NCBI RefSeq assembly: GCF_037975245.1
Contig: NC_092571.1
Span: forward strand, 10,985,917 to 11,049,916
Length of the DNA: 64,000 bases
From: Apostichopus japonicus
Taxonomy: Eukaryota; Echinodermata; Holothuroidea; Aspidochirotida; Stichopodidae
Direction of reading: 5' to 3'
The notes beneath the pieces were generated by a model. The model was not told where the DNA came from. It saw nothing but the letters and a program-made list of their open reading frames with translations, and did no database searches. Of the stretch, positions 35,655 through 47,943 are shown in pieces. Position numbers and translations under genes: made by a program. How positions within the stretch are numbered: the stretch's first letter is position 1; each line of letters begins with the position of its first letter.

Positions 35655-36600
35655 GGAGCCCAGAGGGTTTGGTTAGCTGGGAAGGTAACCAATTGCCTTG
35701 TACATCACAATGTTCACAGTGCATTCCTGTATATGAAACCAGACGACTTGCAAACCGACTGTGGTGGGTGTGGCTGGGAGAGCAATTTTAAAGTCACCTG
35801 ATAGCTAACCTAGATCAGTTTTCATGGTAACACATCAAAGTAAGTACAATGTGTCAGGTATGGCCCCAAGAGCAACAAATGGCCATTGCCAGTAATTATT
35901 GGTGGTGGGGTACCCCTGCCAGTGATCTATAATTGACCCCTCAAGGCTGACCTAGGTCAGCTCATGAGGAAACCACTTGAAACCTACTGGAAAATGTTGG
36001 TTAGGACTTCAGATACAACTGATGGGCATTGCCAGTAATTTTTATTGGTGGGGTACCCCTGCCAGTAGACCCCCAAAATGCCCATCCCCCATTGACCTAG
36101 ATGAGCTCATGATGTATCCAGTTGAAAACTACTGGAAAATGGTATCACTTCATATGTAAGGGATGGGCATTTCCAGTATTTTATATTAGTGGGGTACCCC
36201 TGCCAGTAGACCCCCAAAATGCCCCCCCCCCCCCCTCATTGATCTAGGTCAGCTCATGATTTAACCAGTTGAAAACTACTGGAAAATGATTGACAGGATT
36301 CTATATGTAAGGGATGGGCGGACTCTGGCAGTGGTGGCCCACCAATATAAAATACTGGAAATGCCCATCCTTACATATGAAGTGATACCTATCATTTTCC
36401 TGTAGGTTTCAACTGGTCAAATCATGAGCTCACCTAGGTCAATGAGGGGATGGGCATATTAAATATATATATATATATATATATATATGGGCAATTTAAA
36501 ATTGCTCTCCCAGCCACATCCACCACAGTCGGTTTGCCAGTCGTCAGGTTTCATATACAGGAATGCATTGTGAACATTGTGATGTACCAGGCAATTGGTT
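35655..36600. repeat. Foldback minisatellite, copy 1 (truncated right arm)
   Basis: The left arm begins TAGACCGGGAGCCCAGAGGG, followed by ~150-base direct units (starts near 35950, 36100, 36240) with GACCTAGGTCAGCTCATGA, ACTGGAAAATG, GATGGGCAT, GGGGTACCCCTGCCAGTAGA. From ~36320 the same sequence returns inverted. A TA run (36465-36488) replaces part of the right arm. See 59855-61392 for the fuller copy. Confidence 0.75.
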
Positions 36601-38944
36601 GAATTGAAGCTTGCACGTAAATGATATACTAGACCTGTTTTTTTTTTAAAACAGGTTATGAAAAGTATCTTTAATATCATTAAACAGTTGGGTACAATAG
36701 TTAAACTCACTCTTCCATCTTTTTTCTCTATGGTACTTGTTCCTTTGCTTTTTGGACTCTTGGATAAACTCTTTTGTTCTGCGAAGGGTACCAATATATC
36801 ATCTTAAAACATGTCTTTAAGCCATATATAACACAGTTCTCCTCTTCTGTTGTTGCCTCCACACTGGTGTCGTACATCACAGGAAACCTCACCCTTGACT
36901 TAGATATTTGGCTTTTCAATTCCTGCTGGAAAAACGAAACAGCAAAGTATTCATCATTTGAAAAAATAAATAAATAAAGTTGTCACCACAAAGTTATGTG
37001 AGATTTGCTTCCACTATAGTCTCAAAAAACAATCCCAAAGTTTGAAGCAGACTGTATAAAGCTGAAAATTTGAACGAGAGTGTCATCACCATTGCAACCA
37101 GAATCAAATGCCCAGAATACAGAGATAATAAAACATGGGCTAAATCTTTGTTTGTTTTTATGATCTTTAAAAATATAAAATTTTAGAAACAGAAATGCAC
37201 TGAGCCAACTTATTTATAGGCCTAATCGTTTTTAGTTGTTATTTTGCTTGCTCACATAACAAGCCTGTTTAGACCTAGGCTAGAGGAGAATCAATACTTT
37301 GTTACACTAAGTTTGTCTTTCGGTCGTTTTGATTTAGTCTTACTAGTAGTACTAAAGTATATAATGGACCGGCGAAGACTAGAGAATACCCAGAGTTTTA
37401 GCAACTGCGTTAAACTGTATCATCTGATCTATTATTTACGTCAATGAGTTTCATTCAATCTAGGATCAAAAAGAGAAAACTAATTAATCTTAACCTTTAA
37501 ACTTTGCTACTAAACAGATATGCTTGAATTACAAATAAATGTCAAAAAACATCATAATCTACGAATCGATGCATATACATATACATAAACAGAATAATTT
37601 GAATTCGCGCAAGTGAACCCTGCACTACATTGGACAGAAAAAAAACGTGCAGTTATAGACCAAACTAAACATACTAAATTTTCCGTTACTTCTACATAAA
37701 ATATCAATACAAATACAACAACTTACTCTTTTGGCAGTATACTAAAAGCACATGTTATAATAACTTCAGACTATCAAGCTTTCCTGAGAAAAAACGGTTA
37801 ATACTTCTTACAGTAAACAAGTCGACCGTGAAGGAATGTCGCAATTGTTTCATGAGCGTGACCGGAAATTAAATACTAAAAAATGATAAATGAAAAGGTT
37901 AAATAGAACTGAAGCGTGCATCCTGACTGCTCGCAACATATAATACCGTTGACTAGCCAACATAATTTGTTCAGCCTACTGTGACTGTACGTTTGAAGGT
38001 CTAGCCTTGCTTATTCAATATCACAAAGCCTACCCATTTAGATTCACATGGGATATTACAGGAAATCTTTACCAAATGAGTGTAGACTTCAAATAAACTA
38101 TTGAGACTTATAGTTCCAGCATTTGTTTGGGAATAAATTAGAAGATTATGTGCCACTGTTCAGTCTAGCCCAATACACACATAACACATTTTTAATTGGT
38201 GTTTAGAATGCACACTTTAGTGTTGAGAATGCACTGCAGTACCCAGTAGAAGCCTATAGGCTACTCACTGTCATTGCACTTGTGTATTGCGAAAAGCCAG
38301 CGTGACAACGGTAGCGTTACACTAACCATAATACATGAGTACTAGTGCCAGTGGCCTAACAATTAACTTTAATTTTACCTTCAAGTTAAAGGAATAACAG
38401 GTAGGCCGATGATGGCAGTTAATACCTCCATTCTTCTAAAGACCTTCTTGGGTGATTTACGGTTGAAAGTTGCTTAGAGTGATCGTATGAAACTATGCCA
38501 AGTCCAGCAAGCTGCCGTTGCCTCTCGGTTTCCAAATTGAAGTGAATCGAATTGGGTTAAAATACATTAGTCCGTCGACCGACCGACTAAGCTACGATTA
38601 TGGCGTAAATCGGGTGTCCGTATCGTTCTTAGTCCATGGGTTAAAATACCTTAGTCCGTCGCCATCGACTAAGCTGCGATTATATTTTCCTTAGTCAGTG
38701 TAAACTGACTAAGAAGCAGCGATGAAACGAAGATTTTTGCTAGTTCGTGTGCATTGACTAACGTTACAAACTAATTTAACGTTAGTCCGTGGCAATATTG
38801 ACTAGTTTATTTTTTTCAGTGTACTACTATAAATTACATTTCCCTTGAATACTGATTGAAGTAAAAGCATGGTAAAAAGAACGTAGATCTGCACATGTAG
38901 ACCGAATTCCCCCAGTTTTCCTGGGAGAGGAAAATATTCCACGG

Positions 38945-39764
38945 TGTCACGTAGCCACATGGAATTCAGTCATGTCGTATGCAAACAACTTTGTCGGGTT
39001 GTTCAAGGGCTAGGGAATGCCTGGTAATCTGGACTAAGCGGATTAAATTTGCGTAAACTCAATTAACTTTCATTCAGTGTGTTTGGATGGAATGTTTGCA
39101 TGAGATGCCGAGGGCTAGTATAAAAATAGTAGCGGCAGTTGGGGTGGCTCATTATTATTATTATTATTATTATTATTGTTAGTCGGTGCAAGAGTGACGA
39201 CGCACTCTTCCGTACCATGCAGGTGTTTCCTCCCAAATTGAGTCAATGGTAGCTACTGCGTGTTCCTGCCAACTTTTATGTATTGTAAGTCGGGTTACTG
39301 AGTGTTCCAGCATGTGGCTACATGGTAACTTCGTGTTCCCACGTGTTTAGCTGTCAGTGAAGAACCCGGAGTTGCTTATACAACGGTCCCGTAAGTAATT
39401 GCATAATTGTCATTACGTTTAGTTTAGAATCCAATTAATTTAATACCGTAGTTTTTTGTGTTAAGAGTTGCTTTAAATCATATCCAGTGGACTATAATGG
39501 AATTCTCGCAATTGTAGAAAGGAAATATTAAGTTAATTTGTTGTATAAATGTAACTTTGTCAGTCCGATATGTTATAATATCAAAATATTAATGTGTAAG
39601 GGTTTATGATGTTGTGTGGACACTCTAACATATTGAGAACATGCTAACATTTCCTCGCACTATTATTCCTCTTGCAGGGATTTCGTTTTATCTTATAATA
39701 AATTAGAAACTTTACCACCGTGCCATCGTTGTTTTATTTCCACCACCCTAGGCAACCCGTGACA
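38945..39764 (+). mobile_element. Solo LTR of a retrotransposon
   Basis: Starts TGTCACG and ends CGTGACA (7-bp perfect inverted ends) and is flanked by a perfect 5-bp duplication CACGG (38940-38944, 39765-39769). Inside are a TATA box (TATAAAAATA, 39119) and a poly(A) signal AATAAA (39697-39702), in the order expected for a plus-strand LTR. There is a TTA microsatellite at 39150-39177. No internal domain is present, so this is a solo LTR left by LTR-LTR recombination. A 5-bp duplication fits Ty3/Gypsy or Bel-Pao. Confidence 0.85.
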
Positions 39765-39769
39765 CACGG

Positions 39770-42113
39770 ATAGAGACGGATAAAAAGATTACAGACATTG
39801 GAAGTTTTGGATATCACAATTCATGTTCAACCTTCTAGACCTAATTTAAAGACTGTTGAAAAAAAGCCAAACAATTCCCGGCAGCTTGCAGATTAGCTAC
39901 CTATCCATAATCAGTTCTTCCAGTGAAACTTTATAGCATCCGAGTACAGATAAAAGTTTTCAAAAGATGACACAATTTTTGCAAAACTTGCAATTGTAAC
40001 TTTTTTTTAGAAGTAATTTCACAATGGTTATAAGTAATACAAAAAGGTCAATGGTATGTGTTAAATGTACCATAATCCACCGCATCACTTACAGTTTTTG
40101 CCAGTGAATAACATGACTCTTCTCATTTACCCGGCAAACGGATAATATTTCCCCTTAGTCGGTTAGTGAATAGGTATGGCAATTAACAATTACGTCAATG
40201 ACACTTTGAATATTGAATTACAGTAATAAACAATGTCTTCATCTTTGATCTGTTAGTATATCTTTTAAGTATTGCGGGCTATGATTGGAACCTCTTTCGG
40301 AGAATATTGTATATCAACATGTGATGGCAACATTTATTGCAACAAATAGTTCGATCCCAGATTAATTCCTTGTTGCAATAGGAAACAACTTGCATTGTTT
40401 TGCGTTCTGAGGTAAATGAAATGTAAAGCTATGCCAATGTACATTATTAACATTAAAATGAACATACGCTAATACGTACACTTGAATGAATTCATGATTA
40501 TACCTTGCAACTTAAGCATCATCAGTAGTTAGCAGTAAATCCAACATCAGGTGATAGGGACTATGATCTAAGACAAATGTTTCTTTAAAGTTATCTATAA
40601 TTATATATATGTATACATCTTTGTCCCACCATTTCATTTTAGACTGTTCTTATCCTCTATGTTTCTCGATTTTTTTTAGTTCAAGTTCAAAGTCTACTGC
40701 GCTGTCAATATTTACTTTCTGTACAATGTATAAAGTCCATTTCTGCAGGAATCATGTATCAGATCCAGTTGTTGCCGTTATGTGATTTGTACTTGTATGT
40801 AATACTAGTGTAGTAACCACACTAAGTTGCAGTGATCTATGATAACAGTATCAGAGCAACTGGTTAATACTAAGATCGACAATGATGGGCGAAAACTAGC
40901 TTTCATGTGTCATTCATCTTGAAGTTTTACATTACCCGTGGTAGCTTCCATATACCACAGAATAGTGCGTCAGGTCTATCGACAATTAGAATTCTATAAA
41001 ATGTAAGTTATAATGCATTTAATATTCGTAACCAATTTGCTCATATAAAATGGAAATTTGACATAAATATTATTGGAAAAAAATTATATTTTTTCCAATT
41101 TGAATTTGTTGGGTATTACAGGCATTGTAGCATCTTCTGAACATTCCCATTCCAACTAGAGTATATCAGAGATGTATATAACCCTCATTCACATTTTAAA
41201 ACCAGTAAATGCTTTACTAACTGTATAAAATAGAAGGTGTGGGTTGCGTAACGAATTGATAGTACATGGACAACTATACACCAACAATTTTTCATCGTAT
41301 ACATTTAACTCAACCATTGATATGCGTGGTGTTAGGATAGGAGCAATGGAACCTATTTTTATGGTCTAACCCCGGCCGCCTAACATAAGGTGTGGTTTAT
41401 CCAGGAGGAAGAAGCTATGCGGTTGTGTGTATATCTGCTTGAAAAAAAATGTACCGGTCTTCGTGTCATTTTCTTCTTTTCGAAGATTTGATTTTATGAT
41501 TTATTTGTTTATTTTCTTTCTTCGATGTTTTTGCTATTCAGAACTATTCACTGCATGACAAAATTGATACTAAAACAGCTTCTCGGCTGAATTCGTAAGT
41601 GTTATAAATTATTCCATGTCTGCTGTTTATTTTAAACAATGTTGTGCGGGAAAATCATTACCCTTACATGGATATGGAGGTATTACAGGACAAAAACTAC
41701 AAGAAAATCACATAATTTCTGTGCACGATTATGGCAAAATGGCATGATCTTAAAACAATAGAGAACAGTGTTGTTTTATGTGAATAGTTGTCGGCCTACG
41801 TAAATATTTACGTACATGCACTTTCGATGTATTTAACTTTTGCCTATATGTGTTTGAATTTAATAAACTATGTGGGAACTAAGAAAACTTACCCAGTGCA
41901 TATAAACTAAAATGACAATTTTATTTGGGGGGGGGGGGGGCGCGGAGGAGGTAGGGGCCGGGCCACTGAAATATCCAGAAAACTTTGGTCAATTATTTTA
42001 CTGTTTGTGTTGTAGGCTAGCTAAAAAAATACAGACAACAATAATCAATGGTTGTGTTAGAGTTAGGTCCTGGTTGTGCCCCTATTTTTTCATATTGGGT
42101 TAAAGTGTAAGGA

Positions 42114-42170
<57 letters not shown>

Positions 42171-43990
42171 ATTAGGAATTTTAGGAATTTCATTGTAAAA
42201 TTTATATTGTTTTTAAAATTATTCCTTAGAATATATATATATATATAAAATAAATAAATAAATAAACTCCTTTAAATTTAAACAAGTCTATCCAGTGGTC
42301 ATAACTTAGCACAAAATGCAATAATAAAGACTTAATTAAATAGCGAAGAAGCGAAACCATATATGACAAATACGCAAAAGTAAAAGTAAGAGCACTCTAC
42401 TTGGTAGTATTAAAATGCTCCTGTAACAAACAAAAGGCAGGATTTACCCAGTGCTCAGACTAAGCTATCTCTTCACCCCCGAAACAAACTAAAATAGCGC
42501 CGACGATTTCTAAAAGTACACACAACCAGACGCTTCTAAACGAGCAGTTAATCCCGTGCCCTTCATCTACCGCCCTGCAGTATCTGTTTGTAATTGATGA
42601 CTGACCTACCTTACATGCACTGTAGCTAGTTCTTGCTCTACCTCTACACCAACCATCTGTACATAATACACATCCTAGGTTTAATTATATACCACTTTAC
42701 TAATAACCAACAACACACACTAAATGAACATTCGAGCATTCGAGACTTTAAGAGTCGACAGCCGACATAATCCCTATGTTACATCATATCATATTCACAG
42801 AATAAGCCTGTCGGTGCACAATGATCTAGAGAGGAAAACCTACAGAACTATAATCTGCTACCATGTTTGGCCTTCTTATAACCCCAAGTTGCAATCCTGT
42901 GTTACAATTTGATATGACAAACATTTTCTTAGTTTTCTGGTGGTTTAATTATGTATCATTCATTCTCATTCACACCGGTGGCCACTTTGGGTATTTCCCC
43001 CAAGAAGGTGTTAACTTATATAGGTACTACAGTGTTCCAAATTGAATAGAGAAAATAAAATCTTAACAACTTCATCTCAATCTTCGTATTTTTCACTCCA
43101 CATTTTTCGACTATTTGTTTGAATACTTTCCATATGAAAAGTGGACACTTCGATAAAAAAGAGTCGATATTTGACTTGTTATAACATTTTTATAGTGTTC
43201 ATATGAAAATTTGACTATAATATTTCTAAATACCGTTTAAGATTTTTGTTTGAATTGAAATATCAACTGCCGTGTATCTGAACAATTTGCCGTCTCTCAT
43301 CACACTCGACAATTTCATCTCAAAACGTCCACTATATTCACACCTATTTAACTTTTATGGCCCTTAAGGATCAGATTCGTAACAAATATGGTGGGGTTGG
43401 TAATACAAATGGGAAGGGGGGGGCGCGTTCTTCTTCGCCAGAATTAAATGAAATGTGCGTCATCACTCCACCGACAGACACGATACTTTAAGAAATCTTA
43501 ATGTATGTTAATAAGCGTGTTTAACCGGTACAATCTAAAAACATGTTTTTTAACATTTTTCAACGCTGCTTACCACTATTATACATACAACGGTTACCGT
43601 TGATAAATATATGTACGTCTATGTGTTTTATATACGCTAACAGTTTCATTGTTAGCCCATATATGAGTGCCTCAAATGTCAAATCCCAAACTCAGATCTC
43701 CTCCCTACCCCCCCCCCCCCCAGTAGGTTTTTGGCATGTAAGACAAGTAATGATAACAAAAACCTCACAATTATTATACACCTAAATTCCTCATATGGCT
43801 TCCATATTTTTAGGCAACGTCCACCATCATAATGTTCTACCGTGCTTGCGTATCTTCAATAACCTATGTAATATAATGTTTAATCAGAGCTTATAAAGTA
43901 ACGTAAATTCCTATTTTTTTCCATAGAAAGAGATTTTACCAAATTGTTGTTTTCTAATTTCTTAGTGTAAATTCTTAAACATGAGAGCTC
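39770..43990. other. Gene-poor AT-rich stretch, nothing recognised
   Basis: Apart from microsatellites (42114-42171) and homopolymers (G run at 41928-41940, C run at 43710-43721) I see no gene or repeat I can name. Confidence 0.5.
42114..42171. repeat. (TA)n(TG)n(TA)n microsatellite
   Basis: Compound dinucleotide tract, followed by a second short TA run at 42230-42247 and a TAAA run. Confidence 0.95.
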
Positions 43991-43995
43991 AAACT

Positions 43996-44120
43996 TAAGA
44001 ATGTTTAGAAGCAACTTACAAGGCCTGGGAAGTGTCGTTTCCGGTAATCTGAGTGGCATTTTTGGCAAAACATTTCTTGCTGCTATACTCGCAAAGGGAT
44101 GGTAGCGCTCCGCTTAGATA
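43996..44120. repeat. Isolated copy of the hAT-like ~90-base subrepeat
   Basis: Shares GCAACTTACAAGGCCTGGGA, TTTCCGGTAATCTGAG, TTTTTGGC and GTAGCGCTCCGCTTAGATAG with the units at 1318-1494 and 2822-2925. Probably a decayed member of that family; no termini located. Confidence 0.6.
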
Positions 44121-45867
44121 GTGTCATGATGCTCTTTATATGATATCTCTCGATGTTCCTCAACTGCTCCCGAGATATTCTACCTAGGTTACGACTCTGA
44201 AGTATCTTAAGTTTTTATGATTCCGATAAAGAGAATATGCCCAGTCTTCCTTAATTTAAGTCAAACATTTGTCATGACTGACATATCAATTCAGGGACTA
44301 AACAGAAGCGAACTTGAAAATGTCTAGATTTGAATCCACCCCGCCGGGCCTTCGCCCCAGCCCCCCTCCCCCAGGGGCTATAAGGCGAGCCCCTGGACCC
44401 ACCGCGATAAATGCTTTGCGCCAAGAAACTTGCGAACTCCTTCAGCTTTTCGCTCAGTCGTTAATGTCCCCCACATTTCAATTCTGATGGACGCCCCGGA
44501 TTATGTTCTTTAGTTTCATTTTATTTATATTGGTTTACTATTTTCGAGGGAGAAACATGGGGAGAAAAACACTCCAATCGATGACAGAATACAAGATGAC
44601 GGAACGATATTACTATAGCCCGGAAAACAGTTGCAAGTTGACTTTTTATTTGAAATGAGTCCGTATGACATTCCTAACCTGCGTAGAGTACTTTATGCTT
44701 ACAAGTTGAATATTAAGATATCTCCGGTCTCCCTTGCTATATTGTAATTAAGGGTTATTATTAATTAAATAATGTAAGTAATAATTTACCCGGTGTTTGC
44801 CATCAACTATCTCCAAATTATTTGTTGACATCAACGTATTAGAAGGAACTAAGTCATATTTGGACTCCAAAAAAAAAAAAAACACACACATACACATACA
44901 CATCTACACATCTACACACAAACTGTTGGATTAGGCTAAAAACTATACATGATGGAAAATATCAATACATGATCTCACAAGAATTTACAAGATACGTCCA
45001 TATGTGACCCATCTCCTTAGTTTAACAAGTAATTGACAATACATGTATTTACATGCCACTTTCTATAATGCTATTCAAATTGCTTGTTACATTTAATACT
45101 GAACCGATACAGTGATCAGCTTGCGCTACATTCCCACGAGAACAGGCATTCACTATCGATCACAGTGTTTCATTTAACTAAGGGAGGTTAACTTGCAAAC
45201 TGGAAAGTGAAATCATCGAAAGTATGATCAATACCTGTTTTAAAGCAATCAAGTTATTCTAATGAACTAAAACAAAATGGTTGATCATGAATCAAATTTA
45301 ACGAGATCTTATATTACCCTAGGCTACTCCTTTAGAGTGATCAGACATATATGGAATATCGCAGGACATTCCCATAATATACTCTCCTTGCACATCTATT
45401 TGTTTCTGTTGTTGTTGTTTTGGGTGGGGATAAATTTCAGAAAACTGTAATCTATTGATCAACGTAGATTCTCCTATCATAGATGTCCTTCTCGTCGACG
45501 TATATTCTTCTGTCGTATGTGTTAACAACTTTTATGTGTTCTTGCGACTCCTTTTGGCCTTTCTATTTTCAAATTTACACCAATCTAATTGTAATAAAGC
45601 TGCTGATGGAATGTATTCTGTATTTTCCTATTTCAAACATCATCGGACTAAATCAAATGAAATTCAATGAACTTTGCACTTATTGTCAAGTATGTCAATC
45701 GAAACATCAACCATCTAACAGAAACTCTGAAAATGACAAATACAATACACAATTATAGGCATATTATTCTAACCAACATCAACATTTGTTACTTACACGT
45801 TTCCTAATATTCACGATCTTATACCTTTCACTTTGGTGTTATAAAATATGTTTGCCCTCAAAAAGTT
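44121..45867. other. 3' flank of gene 4 and spacer, no gene seen
   Basis: Contains a GC-rich stretch (44338-44405) like the ends of the hAT-like elements and an A-run plus CACA/ACAT microsatellite (44868-44925). Unlike the other IgSF copies, gene 4 does not share its 3' flank with the array spacer. Confidence 0.5.
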
Positions 45868-47082
45868 CTACGACTGAGTCTCGTACAGTAAATTGTTTAC
45901 GAGTACAGAATCATTTTTTGAGAGTTGCATCTCAATCGTCTCATAAATTCTTCCATCAATTCCATCAATGTCTTCAATTTCTGCGTCACATGTGAGCCTT
46001 TTACTGTGCAAAAGTACATAAATGACTCCAAATATAACCACTAAAGTGAGTATAAATGGTATAATAACGGTTAATATTTTACGATATTCTTCTTCAATGG
46101 TTCGGTGAATGGTGACCATCTTAGTTATATTCTTTGATCCTGCGATTACTCTGCATTTGATCGAATATTGATCTGCCACTTTTGTTTCATTTTGAAAGCT
46201 CATGGTAAGCACTATCGACCCATATCCGTTAGATGAGTGAGAAAAGTTGGCATTGGAAATGATATTTCGGCTTTCAGATAAATCCCATTCGATTGATGCT
46301 TGTATTCGAGGAAAAGTACTGCATGTAAGACTTAAGCTCTCTCCTTCAATAACATGGACAGTCTGAGGCTCTACCGTTACTTGTAAATCTTCGTATACAG
46401 TGATATTTGGAATTGAGATACAGTAGTCCTTGTCACTGCCATTCTTATTACACACTAATCTGCTGTTATTATACAGTGTAGATACATTGTGTATACGTCT
46501 CAACACTACGTTCTCGTTAGAATCTATACATATGGGCTGCACGGTGATATTTTCATTTTCATTTGCAATATATATGTCAATAGCAATTTCTTTAGGACAG
46601 TATAAATCAAAGTTCTCTCCTGCAAAAAAGATGCCGTCAAATCCATTTAATAGAACACATTCATTCATCTGACGGTTCACCACTTGAAGACGTGCGTGTA
46701 GTTCATACTTCCAAAACACCAATTTAATAAGACTATACCAAGGGAATTGCCAAGTACACGTATACACAGCTGAATCCGTTGTATTAAGATCTAGAATCAA
46801 TAACTTATACTCTTCCTTGGAGGATAAAACTTGATAGCGTTCGTCGCTTGCACGTAGGTTTCTGCCTTGAAGTAACATCTGAGTGTGTGGATGTTGCCCT
46901 TTCAGTATCTCGACACTGTGAGCCCCTTTAGGAGGATTACATGTCAGAACAACGGCATCACCAGTGTTAGCAAAGAAAGATTTTTTACTTTCACAATGAC
47001 TTGTATTGAAACACAGGTTTTCTCCATAGACAGACAGAGTCGACCAGCTCAGTAATAAAATGACTGAGAGAAAACGTTCCAT
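45868..47082 (-). CDS. Single-exon IgSF type I membrane receptor (array gene 4, divergent ends)
   Basis: 404 residues from the ATG aligned with the paralogues (MERFL); an upstream in-frame ATG at 47094 would add four. Leader 1-20. The V-like domain has C48 and C109, plus two extra cysteines (C24, C30) absent from genes 3 and 5. The middle and third Ig domains are almost identical to gene 3 (NECVLLNGFDGIFFAGENFD; LTC, IEWDLS, IKC). From residue ~327 it is unrelated: helix ~336-358 (ILTVIIPFILTLVVIFGVIY) and an acidic ~45-residue tail with Y380-E-T-I and LLY400-ET. Same predicted surface location; the different tail suggests different signalling or trafficking. No intron. The 5' flank matches that of pseudogene 1; the 3' flank is unique. 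No orthologue recognised. Confidence 0.85.
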   Translation of the reverse strand: MERFLSVILLLSWSTLSVYGENLCFNTSHCESKKSFFANTGDAVVLTCNPPKGAHSVEILKGQHPHTQMLLQGRNLRASDERYQVLSSKEEYKLLILDLNTTDSAVYTCTWQFPWYSLIKLVFWKYELHARLQVVNRQMNECVLLNGFDGIFFAGENFDLYCPKEIAIDIYIANENENITVQPICIDSNENVVLRRIHNVSTLYNNSRLVCNKNGSDKDYCISIPNITVYEDLQVTVEPQTVHVIEGESLSLTCSTFPRIQASIEWDLSESRNIISNANFSHSSNGYGSIVLTMSFQNETKVADQYSIKCRVIAGSKNITKMVTIHRTIEEEYRKILTVIIPFILTLVVIFGVIYVLLHSKRLTCDAEIEDIDGIDGRIYETIEMQLSKNDSVLVNNLLYETQS

Positions 47083-47094
47083 GGCTAAATACAT

Positions 47095-47943
47095 TCAATC
47101 AGTACAAAACAATTCCAAATATTTTGACCTTGTACTAAAGCTTCCAGCACGCTTTTCAGTTCCTGCATAAATGTTCGTTGATAAAGGTGGGAATCTTTAC
47201 TGTGTAGATGAAATGATTGTTCTCATTTAGAATGCATGAGTTTCGGTTTGTGGATAGTCTAGCTGTTGAAAAGAAATTTCACTTTCAGTTTATCCCAGTA
47301 TAAATTCAAGCTATGTATGAACAGCATACGATTTATATAAGTGCACATGCGTCCCCGCACGCACACACTCACACTCACGTATCGTTTTCGAGATTTCTAG
47401 AGTAAGGCAGAATATGTCATCAAAACGGAACTAGCATATGCCTACACTAGAATTCCGACCTTACTGTTTTCGAACCTCTGGACTACGGAATGCCATACGT
47501 ATATAAAATGTCCAAAGCAATATCATATAATGTAAAAGTCTCAAGTGTAACTGCGCACTACAACTTTGTACAGTGAACATTTAGGACTATGAAGTCACAC
47601 CATGTGGTCCAAATATCGAGCTTTTCTATTGGTATGTCGAAAACAAATTCAGCTTAACAATACCTTCTTTGGCGTTACGTTGTATTAACTGACAACATGC
47701 TTACCATTGTGACATTATTTTATTACAACAGTCTTCTGTTTTGTGAAGTAAACAATTTACAATATGTTAATACAGGACAATTACCGAAAGTTTTTCTTTT
47801 AACATCCCTACGTAAATTGAGTGGTCTCGCCCTGTCCAGAGGTGTTGAAAATATTCATATATTGACGAGTGGGCAAATAAGTTTACGTACGAAAGTATGT
47901 ACAATATTTACATGCACTTACTACTTACTAACTAGTATATAGT
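47095..47943 (-). other. 5' flank of IgSF gene 4
   Basis: Paralogous to 2991-3845. Ends at ACTAGTATATAG, the uninterrupted version of the TA target used by the element at 3846. No gene seen. Confidence 0.6.

Larger units (their letters stand above)
34635..38821. mobile_element. 4.2-kb TA-target TIR transposon with TTAGTC-rich ends (copy 1)
   Basis: TA flanks at 34633-34634 and 38822-38823; inverted termini CACTGAAAA and TTTTTTTCAGTG. The outer ~390 bases at the left and ~260 at the right are packed with TTAGTC/GACTAA words in both orientations, a subterminal array. The interior carries the foldback minisatellite at 35655-36600 and unrecognised exon-like frames. Near-identical to 58853-63623 but with a shortened foldback core. 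No transposase. Confidence 0.9.
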
